From NCBI GenBank assembly GCA_944472135.2, contig OX235267.1, positions 34,627,312 to 34,691,311 on the forward strand: DNA of 64,000 bases, given 5' to 3'. Origin of the DNA: Trichobilharzia regenti (lineage: Eukaryota; Platyhelminthes; Trematoda; Strigeidida; Schistosomatidae). The notes below the pieces were generated by a model. That model searched no databases. It saw only the letters and a program-made list of their open reading frames with translations, and had not been told where the DNA came from. This document shows, in pieces, positions 10,097 to 21,585 of this stretch (its first letter is position 1; every line of letters begins with the position of its first letter). A program made the position numbers and the translations under genes.

Positions 10097-10312
10097 TATG
10101 ATTGACGTTTGTTTCAAAGAAGGGAGAGACATAATTATTATCTTCCTTGAGATTGCTTAGATAGCTTTGAATGTTTTTACTTACAGGCTTAACAAATTTC
10201 TTCAAGAAATACTTTTCCTTACATAATCTACTTCATCACATTATGTGAAACAATAGCTTCATTTGTTTAAATTAAATGATGTCATATTGAATAATGACTG
10301 ACTGGTTTCAAC

Positions 10313-11083
10313 GTAGAACTTTTCACAGATATCCAGCAGTTCGAGTTGCCACACTCCGTCAGTGTAGCACACAAAGCAAGAGAAGAGAGTAAGGAGAGAT
10401 TTTAAAGAGAGATAGTAAACTGAAATATGAGGCAAAAAATATTAATATCGAAGAACGATATAGTGTTATTGGGTATTATAAGTCACAAGGAGTGGATGCA
10501 TCTGCGTCAGCCATTGATAACGATTTTGAACCATATCGGCAATTGCCTCCAGCCTTCATTGGTTTTTACCGTCCCGAGGACCAAAATCAGTCAGGAAGTC
10601 TACACCTTCCCAAGTGGCTAAAATTGACTGTTGTGGATTTCATTGACTGATCAGGCAATGTTTTGGTTTGACCATCCACTAGCTGTTTCTTTTCCAACCT
10701 AATCCTATGTCAACTAACATTACCCGTTGTCGAGGAAGGCGACGGCTAGGCATGTGCGACACACGTCCTAACTATTTCAATCGGTGTAACTTCACAATCT
10801 CGTCGGTTGATTTCCTCTCCCACCTACCTAGCACTCGACCGAAGCCTAATCTTAATATTGCTCACCTTATTATACTACTTGTCAGGGGAGATGGAACGCA
10901 GACACCTACGATCAAAGAAAGCTAGCCAGCACTTTCATGTATTCCACTCTCAATGGTCATGTCTCACTCACAGCCGTAAAGGAGGACAGAGTGAATTGCT
11001 GAGCAGTATACATGCCGTTTGGTCGATAGCCGGTCAGATATCACGTCTACGCCAGAGAGATGGAGTAAACTGCCATAATAAAT
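10313..11083 (-). mobile_element. RTE-type LINE 3' fragment
   Basis: Reverse complement of the RTE family copy at 25218-26838, aligning to roughly 26096-26815. The run includes the block equivalent to SLRRLWRRRDV at the right end and the 3'UTR at the left. It is broken by frameshifts and stops, and lacks the RT core. Confidence 0.8.
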
Positions 11084-12420
11084 AAGTCAAGCCTGTTAAG
11101 TGGCTTTATTGCATATCCTCAATAATTGTAGCATCGTAGTCCGTCGCTATGGTGATTTAATGACAAGTTATATACATATATTTTTTGTGCACTTTTTTAA
11201 ATGAAATTTTGAATCAGAATTCTTTTTAATGGCATACGTATCATCGGTGACATTTATATTCTTGTACAACGTTACATTTGTAGCACTTTTATCAGAAAAT
11301 CTTGCTTGATACTGATATCTGGCGCAATATAATGGGTAGTGGTTTAAACGACGAAGGTATTTTTAAATTTTCATGAAATCATGCGAGTATGTTTGGCCTA
11401 TTCATCGATAATATAAAATTGTTTTCTATTTATTTCAAAATGAAGATGGCGTTTAGTGTTGAATTTCACTAGACACCAGTTTCTTTTATTATTTTAGTTG
11501 CGCTAACTACATAATCGCTGACACATCAGAGACTTCAGCTCATTGAACTAATTTCAATCTGTAGGAGTGTAACTTCTCACGGTCGATTTCTTAAGCTCAT
11601 TAGCTATTGATAAATAAGAATATTTCTCTGTTTTATTTCCAGTCTTTGTTAAGTACTGTATTAAGGAAAAAAGAGAAAAGTTCTACCACCACATACAACT
11701 TCATTCCCTGGTTTCCCTATCCCTAATTAAACAAGCAATCTAGATAACAAATGATGAAGGCAAATCAGAAAAGATTATGTGAAGGGTAGGACAAGTATTA
11801 AGAAAAATTATGCTACTGTCTGATGAATTAATAAATAAACTATTAAAAACAGAAACATAAAAGTATCAGTGATTACACCATCTAAACTGAGTACTCTTCA
11901 ACTGATGACATCCTGAAAACATTGTCAATTTGAAATTAATAAGACATGTGCTTTAAAAGATATGCTTTTAAACTGTGACACAACATGAAACCATGAGTCC
12001 ATAAACTGAACAGAACAAGTGACTTGCACCCCTTGGGCTTTACTTGTGTATCTCCAGCTAATGAAATGTTGATGTTGCAAAAACTACACGTAAACAAATC
12101 CATCTATTGTAAATCAACCTTTAAGAAATAACAATGAAATTTATTATCAATAATGCTGTCTAAATTCACATTCAGAGTTTAACAATGCTCTAAACAACAG
12201 TTTCTTGAAATAGAGTGCTGATATGGTTAATTAGTTTGACCACTCAACTTCCAACTAATTGCATATGGGTACATATCCCGGCCTCACCTACTTTAGTCTG
12301 GGGCCAAGTGAGTATTTTCATCAACTCGAGGACAATAAGTGTGGTTCATAGCCTGGAACATGAGAAATCTGTTTCAGAGCACTGAGTTCTACGAAAAAGA
12401 ACAAGACCAACTGAAAATTG
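11084..12420. other. AT-rich spacer
   Basis: No exon, repeat or RNA gene recognised on either strand. Probably intron of the minus-strand NDRG-like gene or DNA downstream of it. Confidence 0.4.
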
Positions 12421-12496
12421 TATTTAGATAGATAGATAAAGATAGATAAGATAAGCTTTATTCCAAATCAGTACTTGTGATACAGAATGGAATTCT
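12421..12496 (-). mobile_element. LINE 3' end with ATCT tail, inverted
   Basis: On the minus strand this reads ATGCTGAGAATTCCATTCTG, then GGAATAAAGCTTATC, and finishes in an imprecise (ATCT)n tail at 12421-12453. The body resembles the 3' half of SINE-III (ATGCTGAAAATTCCAT ... GGAATCAAGCTGTAATC). It abuts the start of the plus-strand LINE coding frame. Confidence 0.5.
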
Positions 12497-14812
12497 CAGC
12501 ATTTTACTACAATATTGCATCCAGTTAGTACATCATCTGACAACCTACTCAATCTAAGATGCATGTTAAAAGATACCAACTGGGATCTATTCTATGAAAG
12601 TACATTAGATGACTCAATCACCAATATAATGGATTATCTCAAGTTCTGCCTCGACATATGCTGTCCCAAACAAACACTGTTCAAACGCCTCGACCGCTTC
12701 TCGTCTCCCCATCTCAAACAACTTCGCAGGCAAAAAGAAATGTTATATAAATGCAAAGACAAGTTAGGACTTAAAAAGATTAATGCTCAAATCAAATCTG
12801 AAATCAAAAATCTTAATGCTATCTATAACCAAACACTTTTATCATGCAAATCTCCTATCAGCATGTGGAAATTTTTCAATGAAATTACTGGCAATAGTAA
12901 GCGATGTAATGTTTTTCCCTCTTGTGATGTTAATGCTCTTAATCTGTCTTTTATACGCTCTCCTTCTACTATAACCACTTCTAACGTTACTAATCTTGTA
13001 GCTGATAACTTCCAGGACTTCAATACTCTCGATGTTTTGAAATGTCTTAAAACTCTTAAGCCCTCACATAGTCTTGGCCCTGATGGCATACCTGCATATG
13101 TTCTAAAACAATGTGCAGATGCTTTATGTTCTCCTCTAACTAATATCCTAAATGCTTCTTTCTCCGAAAACGTTGTACCTGTTCCATGGAAAGACATTAA
13201 AATAGTCCCTGTCCCTAAACCTGGAAATAGCAAGAACGTAAAGTTCAGACCCATTGCCATCACTTCCCCGTTTCTAAAGCTCATGGAAAAACTAGTACTT
13301 CTTAAACTCGAACCCTCCCTTAAAAGCTTCGAAGACCCCAAACAATTTGCCTACAGACAGGGTAGGAGTACTTTAGACGCTGCAGCCGTCTTACACAACA
13401 GTATTGTCTCATCATTAGACAAAGGTGCCAAATATGTCCGCTGCACGTTTCTTGACTTCACTTCTGCTTTCGACTCTGTACCTAGATGTCTCTTGCTAAA
13501 TAAGCTCTCCATGACACAAACCGAGTCCTGGGTCACTAACTGGTTGCATTCCTACTTTTCAAACAGAATGCAGTACACCGTATACAAAGGCGAATCCTCC
13601 TCTGCTGTGCTCACTGAAGCTGGTGTCCCCCAAGGTGCTGTACTCTCCCCACTTCTCTTTTCTTTCTTCCTACATGACCTACCATCTTCAAATGACATTA
13701 ACTTTGTCAAATATGCTGATGACCTAACTGTATCTTTACCTGTCAAATGTCAAAGTGACTGCTCTAAACTAAATGGCTTCTTATCAGAAATCAGCCAATG
13801 GTCCAAGGAAAACGGTCTCACCTTAAACCCCTCCAAATGCCAAACAGTTAATTTCACCTTTAGGCACAAATCTGACCTAAACAAACTGGTTAGCACTCAC
13901 GAGGTGTGCAACATAGATGGCACTGAAATAGAAACCAAGTCGGAAATTAAATACCTAGGCGTCACTCTATCTTCTGATCTTTCCTGGTCGTCTCATATCT
14001 TGACGATTTCCAAGAAAATATTCCGTCTTACCTTCTACATCAAGAAGTTAAGACATTCTGGTGTAACCCAACCCTTACTCCTACAATTTGTTAACTCCCG
14101 TATTCTGCCTATTATTCTCTATTGTTCCCCCTTAGTCTTTCCTGGGCTATTGAAGAAAGACTATACCTTATTACGTAGGATGTTAAAGGTTGTCAGCAGG
14201 GTAAGCAGTTTGCCACTTAGCCAGCTTGTTAATATTCTGGTGGACAGGCACATGGACTCATGTGAAAAATGGGCGAAATCCATTTTATCTGACTCACAAC
14301 ACCCTCTACATTCACAACTCTCCCCATGTATCTCTTCAGGGAAAACCAGAAGCCTATATAGGAAACTATATGCCCGCACTAGTAAGTACAAAAACTCATC
14401 CATACCCTACCTAGCTCGTGTTCTGTGCGATAAAGAAAGCATTAGGCGTGAAACCTTTAACTTATTAAATAGTCAGTAGAACAATGGATCTCGTCTTTCC
14501 AACTCACATCATTTACAGGTACAACGTTTTCTCTCTACTTTTTTTCATTCTGTATTTATTTTTGTTATGTGCTGTTTTGTTTCTCTCTTCCTTACAAACT
14601 CTACTTAAAACATTCTTGTTCGTTCTTTCACACTCTGTATATCTCGACCATTTTGCTATCGCTTACGCCAGTAAATATGCTAGTAGTATCTACTTTTCTA
14701 ACACCTTCAAACACTTGTTTAAATTTTGGCTTTGCTACCGACATGCTAATATGTTGTTGTCAAAACTGACTGAGAATTAAGTAAATAATAAGTTAAACTA
14801 GAAATAGTATAT
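12497..14812 (+). mobile_element. 5'-truncated non-LTR retrotransposon (LINE)
   Basis: This unit contains the RT frame at 12515-14479 and about 330 bases of T-rich 3' untranslated sequence. It has no endonuclease domain, so it is cut off at the 5' end inside the region between endonuclease and RT. A minus-strand Sm-alpha-type SINE follows directly. Confidence 0.8.
12515..14479 (+). CDS. Non-LTR reverse transcriptase, C-terminal 654 codons
   Basis: This frame is intact over 654 codons. It encodes the reverse transcriptase that copies LINE RNA at the target site. The RT core starts near residue 186 with SLGPDGIPAYVLKQC, followed by FRPIAITSPFLKLMEKLV, CTFLDFTSAFDSVP, GVPQGAVLSPLLF (near 369) and the catalytic YADD (near 400). 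YLGVTLSSDLSW and a Cys-poor thumb and tail follow, ending RRETFNLLNSQ. The motifs place it in the broad Jockey/CR1/Rex1 group; the exact clade cannot be fixed by eye. The listed first codon is TTG, not ATG: the frame simply begins at the 5' truncation. No ORF1 or endonuclease is present, so the copy is not autonomous, but the lack of stops suggests a fairly young insertion. Confidence 0.85.
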   Translation: MHPVSTSSDNLLNLRCMLKDTNWDLFYESTLDDSITNIMDYLKFCLDICCPKQTLFKRLDRFSSPHLKQLRRQKEMLYKCKDKLGLKKINAQIKSEIKNLNAIYNQTLLSCKSPISMWKFFNEITGNSKRCNVFPSCDVNALNLSFIRSPSTITTSNVTNLVADNFQDFNTLDVLKCLKTLKPSHSLGPDGIPAYVLKQCADALCSPLTNILNASFSENVVPVPWKDIKIVPVPKPGNSKNVKFRPIAITSPFLKLMEKLVLLKLEPSLKSFEDPKQFAYRQGRSTLDAAAVLHNSIVSSLDKGAKYVRCTFLDFTSAFDSVPRCLLLNKLSMTQTESWVTNWLHSYFSNRMQYTVYKGESSSAVLTEAGVPQGAVLSPLLFSFFLHDLPSSNDINFVKYADDLTVSLPVKCQSDCSKLNGFLSEISQWSKENGLTLNPSKCQTVNFTFRHKSDLNKLVSTHEVCNIDGTEIETKSEIKYLGVTLSSDLSWSSHILTISKKIFRLTFYIKKLRHSGVTQPLLLQFVNSRILPIILYCSPLVFPGLLKKDYTLLRRMLKVVSRVSSLPLSQLVNILVDRHMDSCEKWAKSILSDSQHPLHSQLSPCISSGKTRSLYRKLYARTSKYKNSSIPYLARVLCDKESIRRETFNLLNSQ

Positions 14813-15105
14813 TTGGTGGATGGTGACTGGCAGTGGAATCTAGTAAAAAGTGAATTTTTTTTCCGACATGGGACCCTTCATCTGGATGTACCTGCATTCC
14901 TCAGTGAGTAATAGTGTTCCCAATGAGGCCAGAACCGAGTACTCATCGTTTTCAAACGTCAAAGCGTTATCCACTAGAGTAAATTACTTCAAGTTAAGTG
15001 CTCAGACATCGTCGAAGCATCCACACAGGGAGCCGACATGTCAGCAGAAGCCGAACACTTCTGTCCAATAATCAGTCAACGAGAAAGTTCAAATTGAATT
15101 AAACA
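14813..15105 (-). mobile_element. Sm-alpha-type SINE, diverged
   Basis: On the minus strand the order is: tail block, a tRNA-like head CTAGTGGATAACGCTTTGACG, GAGTACTCGGTTCTGGCC, then GGAATGCAGGTACATCCAGATGAAGGGTCCCATG and GATTCCACTGCCAGTCACC. The CTGATGA box reads CAGATGA and the GAAA box sits in a run of A, so the ribozyme looks inactive. The same tail block (GGGAAAGTTCAAATTGAATT) closes the copy at 24050. Confidence 0.7.
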
Positions 15106-15599
15106 GAAGTAGAGTACATCAAAATTCAACAAAAACAAGTGAATAAAAAGTGCAGCGGGGGGAGGGCCTTGGGTACTGGGAACGAAGATTTCAAAGTTAG
15201 CTGAAAAGTTATAACGAAACTGCAACTTGTACTATCCAGTTTATTAATCTTCATGCAGTTTGAAGGATTTAGTGAAGACCTGTGGAAGTTAATTTGTTCA
15301 ACTTTTCAACCAACATAAACCTAAAGCAAACAACTCCTAAGGTTAGGCATACGTACTTGACTGAGTGTTCAAAAAATGACAGTGAAATCAAGCTATAACG
15401 ACTAAACGAAAAAACATACCTAGATAAACCGCCCTTTGGAGGTGAAGAATCTCGGCGTTTGTTTACGTATATAGAATGTAAAGCATCCTAGACAAGTTGA
15501 TAACAATGATTTTAAATAATCTAAAAAACCTTCCGGTGTACTCATTTGCAATATACCTTTGTGGAAAGTTATATTAGACAATAATAACTTAGGTTCAAA
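15106..15599. other. Spacer, nothing recognised
   Basis: No exon or repeat match seen. Confidence 0.4.
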
Positions 15600-15832
15600 T
15601 GCATCGGTGGCAAAGCGGTGGAATGCTCACCAACCACGCCTCATGTAGTTCGGGGTTCGATCCCCAGCCAACGCATACCTCTACCTCGCTAAGCCAGTAA
15701 TAAGACTGATAGAGAGGAAAGGTTGGGTATGAGGCTAGCAACTCCATCCCGTACAAATAAACACCACTGCTACCGAAACTCCAAAGCTCTAGTTTGAAGC
15801 CCTATCTTCCACTTGGAACGTAAAGGAATAAA
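15600..15832 (+). mobile_element. SINE-IV
   Basis: The tRNA-like head TGCATCGGTGGCAAAGCGG has the B-box GGGGTTCGATCCC, then CCTCGCTAAGCCAG, and ends CTATCTTCCACTTGGAACG with AATAAAG. Strong family match to 23408-23640. Confidence 0.8.
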
Positions 15833-15985
15833 GTGAATAACAAATAATAATAACTAAGGTTCAAAACAACTGAACATAGGTTATACCTCAGAGGCCAACA
15901 AGTTTGAATTACAATTGTAGATTAGGAATAACCACAGGCATTTTCACCCATAAACATATAAAATAATAATAATAAAAATAATTAC

Positions 15986-16129
15986 CGATTCAATAGTAGT
16001 GATGATCTTCTACGTACTGCCTCAAAAATACTGCCTCTACTGCCAGATATAGAAGAGACTGATTGACGTTGTTTTTGTAAATCAGGTTGTGATAACAATA
16101 CTTGATCTTGACCAGGATTCGCTGGATCA
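15986..16129 (-). CDS. NDRG: NDRG-like gene, Ser/Arg-rich exon (144 nt)
   Basis: On the minus strand the acceptor is TTTTTCTGCTTCAAG and the donor is AATCG followed by GTAATT. The exon reads 1 + 47 codons + 2 bases with no stop: DPANPGQDQVLLSQPD, then QSVSSISGSRGSIFEAVRRR and SSLLLN. Its incoming phase (one base) fits the outgoing phase of the exon at 24586-24687, and the join makes a glycine codon. NDRG proteins of other animals go almost straight from the conserved APG-type segment to a YPTMDELA-like segment at this point, so this would be a schistosome-specific Ser/Arg-rich insert with possible phosphorylation sites (RRRSS). That it belongs to this gene is inferred from strand, phase and order; it could be an exon of a different minus-strand transcript. 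Confidence 0.6.
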
Positions 16130-16496
16130 CTTGAAGCAGAAAAATACATAAATGGAGGCAGAGAGAGAGAGAGGAAAAGAGAAAATAATGAAGACAGTTA
16201 ATTTTGTTCAATGAATAGAGACTGTATATCAAACATTTTACAACAAACTAATTTGTGTACAGTGCATTAACAAATGAGTCAACATGCTCAACCATAAAAA
16301 GTCACTCATTCAACGAGATGTTTATCCATCTTTTTTTGTTCTGCTTCCATTGAACACTTTTACAGCTTAAACAAAATTCATAAAAACGTTAGGCAGAGTA
16401 CAGGAAAAGAAATCACATCCCACCTTATTCTTGGGGATTCAATGAATTCAGATTTTTTTTCTTGAGTTAATGAAGGGGATTCTTGACTCACTTGAC
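16130..16496. other. Intron sequence, nothing else recognised
   Basis: The stretch upstream (on the minus strand) of the Ser/Arg-rich exon; no further exon seen. Confidence 0.4.
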
Positions 16497-17345
16497 TGAC
16501 TGGTAACATGCCCATCCAGATGCGAATATAAGAACAACAGAGCTCAGTGAATAGTTTCTTTTCGGCGGTGAATTCATTCAGTCTTATTTTGGACGCCCGA
16601 CGAACGAAGAAGACAGGTGAGACACTAAAGAGATCAATATATCGAAGGCCTACATGGGACGGCCAGCTTACAAACTTTTATAGCTGGATACCCATCAAGT
16701 GCAAGCGGAACATGACAATATCTATTATAACTACAATCCGTAGAATCTGCAGTCCCGAATTAGTAGAAAAAGAGATCACTCTTTCGAGGAAGTCACTACT
16801 TGAGAATGGCTATCCACCGCACTTGATAGATAAACATATAAGGCCGAAAACCAACGAAGAAAAACCCATCTCTGTGCCGAAAAAGATGCTATACATGAAT
16901 GTGGTGTTCAAAGGCGACCTTCTGGCCGAAATCCTACAGAGGACACCTAAAGTCCTGAAAAGAACATTCTCTACTGTTACATTACGATTGGTATTCTCTT
17001 ACCGCTGAGTGTTCTTCAACAACTCCAAAGATAAACTATCGCATTTGATCACTTCAGTGTGTATCAACCAATTTATTTGCTCATGTGCAGCAAGATATAT
17101 AGGTCGTTCGATGCGTATTTCATTTAAAAGAGTCAAAGAACATTATTCCCCTTGGATACGAAAAGATAACCGTGTGTCAATAAAAAAATGCTATAATTGA
17201 CATAAGTGCTATTAAACACTCAATATGTAGGGAGAATTGATTCAAAGTTAACTTCCGCATACTTTGCGCTCTCAGAGATCCGGATAGAAAACCCAGATTT
17301 ATGTACACAGAAGAAACTCCTCCACCTCCTCCGTCTACCTTGGAT
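16497..17345 (+). pseudogene. Penelope-like element, linker plus GIY-YIG fragment
   Basis: The frame at 16547 contains YRRPTWDGQLTNFYSW and ELVEKEITLSRKSLLENGYP, the PLE segment after the RT palm. After a stop and frame change at about 17008 the reading at 17050-17200 gives INQFICSCAARYIGRSMR and KRVKEHYSPWI, the GIY-YIG start. Further on, near 17280, DPDRKPRFMYTE is likely the C-terminus. The RT catalytic part is absent. The element is flanked by a diverged inverted repeat (16500-16590 against 17975-18057), matching the inverted-end habit of the PLEs at 4 kb and 41-57 kb. Confidence 0.75.
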
Positions 17346-17582
17346 ATAATTCCAAATTCTACTAGTTTGTTAATAATGCTTCCTATTTTTTGAATGTATG
17401 TTTCTACGACATCTTAGTAACATCTTTTTCTTAACCAGAACTTCATTTACTCTTTCTACCTATAACGTAATTTATTTTGGACAACTGTCCCCATGCTCTT
17501 TCACTAACATCTTATTTTTCTGGGTGTCTTATATTATGCAAACCTTATCAGTGTTAACCAATCTTCGCCCCTCCCCTGGTTA

Positions 17583-17851
17583 TTATTATTGTTCCCTTCG
17601 GTTCCTAGTGTATACATAGGGCTTCAACTGCACATCTCCACTTGCTTCTGTCTTCTGCTGTACTTTTCACCTGCATCCATCCATGTTAGTCCACACTGTT
17701 TCAACTCCTCTTCACACGATCTCCTCTATGTCACCCTTGCACTGACGTCCCACTCGCCGCTTCCCTTTCGGGTTCCACTCAAGAGTCTGACGCGTGCATG
17801 ATGTCACCCAGCGGCATCCTCAGCTACGAGTGCCCAATCCATCTCCCCTAG
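17583..17851 (-). mobile_element. RTE-2 LINE 3' fragment
   Basis: Reverse complement of 29250-29505 in the RTE-2 copy. Shared blocks include the end GAAGCCCTATG and GGTGAAAAGTACAGCAGAAG, and the coding block equivalent to WIGHSLRRPLGDI. Only the last ~270 bases of the element are present. Confidence 0.8.
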
Positions 17852-17974
17852 TTACAATGTGATTATCACATTTCTGAAACATTCTGATGACGTAAAGAAT
17901 AAGCCCAATAAATTTTTATCTTTGTTTGACAATCCTAATGTACACACACGCCCAAAATAATTATATATAAATGC

Positions 17975-18057
17975 AATCGTACAGCTTAGTGAATGAATTC
18001 GATGCTGAAAAGAGATTCTTCGCTGAACTTTGTTGTTCTTATACTCCTGACTGGTAA
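17975..18057 (-). repeat. Inverted partner of the 16.5-kb PLE end
   Basis: The minus strand reads TATAAGAACAACAAAGTTCAG and CGAATTCATTCAC, paralleling 16530-16590 on the plus strand at roughly three quarters identity by eye. Confidence 0.5.
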
Positions 18058-18503
18058 CCAGAGAACATCGTCTGAATAAGTACTAAACATTAAAAACAAC
18101 CTGGTCAGTGATTTTTCTGTCCATGATTACAAACAATGCTAACAAACAACAAGCCTTAGAGCTGATCCATATAGTCCAGTGGTTTACTTATTCCATCTTC
18201 AGTTATTTTGTGCTACCTCAAAGATTATGACATTCTGGTTAAGCAAAATCTTAATAGACTCATTTCGGTGACAGAATGTCTTAGCATTCAGATGTACTTC
18301 ACATCACACATACACACATTGGCTGAGCAATTCTCAGTAAAGCTAGAAAAAGTGAATTATATGTCAACACTACTATGAATGTCAAAGGTGCGTTGAATCA
18401 GTCGTTCCGTGGATCCCTAGTTTTCAATCGATTTCCATCCAGCATCAACTAATCATGAAAAATACCTTAATGTTTTAGGTAATAAGCACTTTGTATGTAT
18501 GCG

Positions 18504-18539
<36 letters not shown>

Positions 18540-19445
18540 GGTGAGTGAGTGCTTGAATGACTGATCTTTACGAAAGAGAAAAAGAAAATAGTGAAGAAGG
18601 ACTTCAACTATGAGGTGGGCGATACAAGACACACAACAATAAACGGATACAGAGATGATAATAAAAATGGGCATATTTATGCACGTACATTGCACTCATT
18701 GCGCAAACAATACCATTGAACAGAATAAAAAACAACAGAAATACCATTACCCAAGATATAGATATGCACAAATATACATACATAAACGTAAAAATAAACA
18801 AAACGAAGATAACCAGAACAAACATATACGAAAAGAAAAGCCCGCTGTAAACTATCGACAAATAAAAACATGCAGAACAAATTTACAACTTGGAGGAAAA
18901 GACGGTGGCGTGGTGGCCGGGCGGGGGGGGGGGTAATTCATACACCGACTTCCTCCCTTCTCGGGTAGGTAAACTTACTCAGCTGCAGATGATGGTACTG
19001 TCTTGGGGAGAGTTCTAGTATGGTTGTTTGTTTTAGTTTTTTTTAAGTTTTATCATCAAACAACAACAACAACAACAGAAAAAAGAAATCAAATGAGAAA
19101 TAAAGGTAGCTATTAAACATCAGTAAGTACAAATGTTAAGGAGAACTTAGACAATAAAAGCGTATACCATACTTTTTGATAATACCTCTACAAAGCATAC
19201 TTCATACAACTGAAGAGAAATAGAAAAAATCTTGAAAAACACTCGAAACATCTAAGTAGTAGTATAATACTTATAATAGCTAGAAGATCTGTCAGCTTCC
19301 AATTAAGGCATCTTTTGCAAATTATTCGATTAGCCGACTCTCGAAAATTGAAAGACACTTGGATTAGATAACATACACACGAAAAATATTTACAAGACCT
19401 CATATAAATTACGCACATCTGTCAGTATGTATGAAATACTACTAT
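18058..19445. other. AT-rich spacer with simple repeats
   Basis: Includes a (GT)n tract at about 18511-18538, a G run near 18921-18934 and a CAA run near 19062-19078. No exon or family repeat recognised. Confidence 0.5.
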
Positions 19446-19636
19446 TGTAACGAAAGAAGACAAGCACCAGGCAACAGATCGTTTATTGAGAAAATCAAGA
19501 GATATTTAGAGATTTGTACGCACATTATTGTCAGAGGAGAAGCAACGTCTTCTGATTGGCTGTTTTCGGCTTGTGACCGTTTCTCAGAAATTTAAGCCAT
19601 ATATCTGCGAATCCTGTCTGCATATGTTAAGTCTGT

Positions 19637-19696
<60 letters not shown>

Positions 19697-19727
19697 TGCA
19701 GGGTATAGGTAACCAAAATTGTTAACA
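19446..19727 (+). repeat. LTR-like repeat, copy 2, with (AT)n growth
   Basis: Starts TGTAACGAAAGAAGACAAG and shares CAACAGATCGTTTATTGAG, CTTCTGATTGGCTGTTTTC and CTGCATATGTTAAGTCTG with the copies at 2786 and 20294. The 3' third is replaced by an (AT)n tract at 19641-19692. Confidence 0.6.
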
Positions 19728-20293
19728 GCAACTTTCTGGCCCTAGCAGTATCAATGAAGTCAAATTTTACAAAAAGTGTAAAGTAATAATATGAATAATA
19801 CTAATGTTAATAACTAAAATTATAAGATAATCGAAATAGTGTCTCCATAAGTTACAAACAAGATAAAAGCCACTTATATTACTAATTACGTAGTAAGTTG
19901 TAAGTTTCACCCATAACATACTATCTCTATCAAGTCGTAGAAAGTAGTCCAAATAGGATATCGTTTGGTTTCTCTACTGGATTGTGTGAGCAGATCATCT
20001 CTTACAAGGATTTCTTGTCCTGCCTAATCAGATACAAAAGGAGAGTTGTGAACAGAAAGGGTGTTGAGAGTTGAATAATATGAAGAATGCAGACAAAGAC
20101 TGATCGTCGACATTGCGTAATGGTTCAAACCATGTCAGTGATTGAGCTTATAAGGAAACTGAAATCCCCGGTTTCAAAGTATGGTTGGTGTCTTACTCTC
20201 GCCGTCTTATGGCTTATTCTGTTCGACTGCTGTTCCAGCTGGATTAGAACATGAAAACAATTGGTTTTTTAGAATGTTCTGGTCAGCCAAAAT

Positions 20294-20581
20294 TGTAGAC
20301 AACAATTTACGTTAATGTTCACATCCCGAATCAGGGTCATGAGAAAAAAATACCGAAGCTTAACCTTGAGGAACTCACCAACCAATCACAGCAGACTTAA
20401 CGTATGCAGACAGGATTCGCAGATATGTGGCTTAACTTTCTGAGAAACGGTCACAAGCAGAAAACAACCAATCAGAAGACGTTGCTTCCCCGCTGACAAT
20501 AATGCATGTAAAAATCTATAAATATATCTTCATTGTCCCACTAAACGATCTGTCGCCCGGCCCTTGACTTCTATCGTTACA
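20294..20581 (-). repeat. LTR-like repeat, copy 3
   Basis: On the minus strand it runs from TGTAACGATAGAAGTCAAGG to GTTGTCTACA, 288 bases, and is the most complete copy. The sequence beyond its end (TTTTGGCTGACCAG on the minus strand) could be a primer-binding site, but it is not conserved beside the other copies. Confidence 0.55.
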
Positions 20582-21178
20582 CTACTACTTGCCAAGGGGA
20601 GATGAGAGACTTACAGTTGATCTTCTGCGTGTGTGTGTGTATATATGGCCATAGTGATTATCTAGTGACCTACCACCTGCCTGTTAACCTAATTAACTAA
20701 TATCAGTAAATGCTGAAAACCATCTTGTCAGATGAAGCCTTTTCCAACTTTACAAATGAATAACCTAAGATAACGAGTTAATGAGTTTAAGACTACCCAC
20801 ACACACATACAAACACGGGTGTTTCTTTTTTCAATCTAATATTTAACACTAAACTAATATGATCATAACATGAGATCAAAGGTCTAGTTAGTTATCTGCA
20901 TACACCTCCTATACGTGTATCTAATACATATTGGAGAATGAATGCAGAGAAGGTGAAACTTAGGTACCCTACATTATATAAGCGCTGACATACATAAAAA
21001 CCAGTTGAACAATGACTTCCGTTATATATATAGCATCCCAAACTGTTAAGCTGGATAATGTTTAAAAGTTGTCTGACAATTCGTACAAAAAATTTATATA
21101 TATATATATATATGCGTTACATATGAAAAACAAATAAAATCTTACTCTTTTTATTTCTCTACATGACCTATTTATCAG

Positions 21179-21209
<31 letters not shown>

Positions 21210-21311
21210 TTGAATTTGATTATTTTCGAGGTGAATAATAATAATAACAATTATTACTATTATTTGTTAACTTTCTATAGTTTTGGTTCGTAAGGATTAG
21301 TTATGTTTTAC
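20582..21311. other. AT-rich spacer
   Basis: Holds (AT)n tracts at 21095-21112 and 21178-21206 and short GT and AC runs. No gene recognised. Confidence 0.5.
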
Positions 21312-21585
21312 GAGTTGATCACGGATTGATATCAGTTAGAGAACCATTGAAAACCAGCCATGGAGTACTGGACAGCAGCTGTTTCATCCTAGTTTGGGAA
21401 TCATCGGCAGTACGCACCCACCGGGATTCGAACCCAGGACCTTCCGGTTACAAGGCAAGCTCGTATACCATTCAGTCACTGGGACCCGATCCAATGGCCG
21501 GCGCATGAATTCTAACTTCTGCCAATTCACGACATAGCGCGACCGCTAGCCAATGTCTTCGGCGAGTATTTGTCCTCAGGTAGGT
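21312..21585 (-). mobile_element. SINE-II, left member of head-to-head pair
   Basis: Full-length-like copy on the minus strand with leader, B-box GGATTCGAACCC (plus strand reverse complement near 21422-21434), and hammerhead region. Its core reads CCGATGA preceded by GTACTG, showing that this subfamily has the full seven-base core with one change (U4 to C). Confidence 0.85.

Noticed and set aside
12823..13341. Antisense open frames over LINE RT regions (also 25694-26017, 42410-43090, 43430-43774, 47186-47530)
   Set aside because: Shadow frames of the RT coding strand; no known motifs.
19188..19418. Minus-strand frame with a possible acceptor near 19372
   Set aside because: The sequence does not match NDRG and turns hydrophobic and AT-driven.
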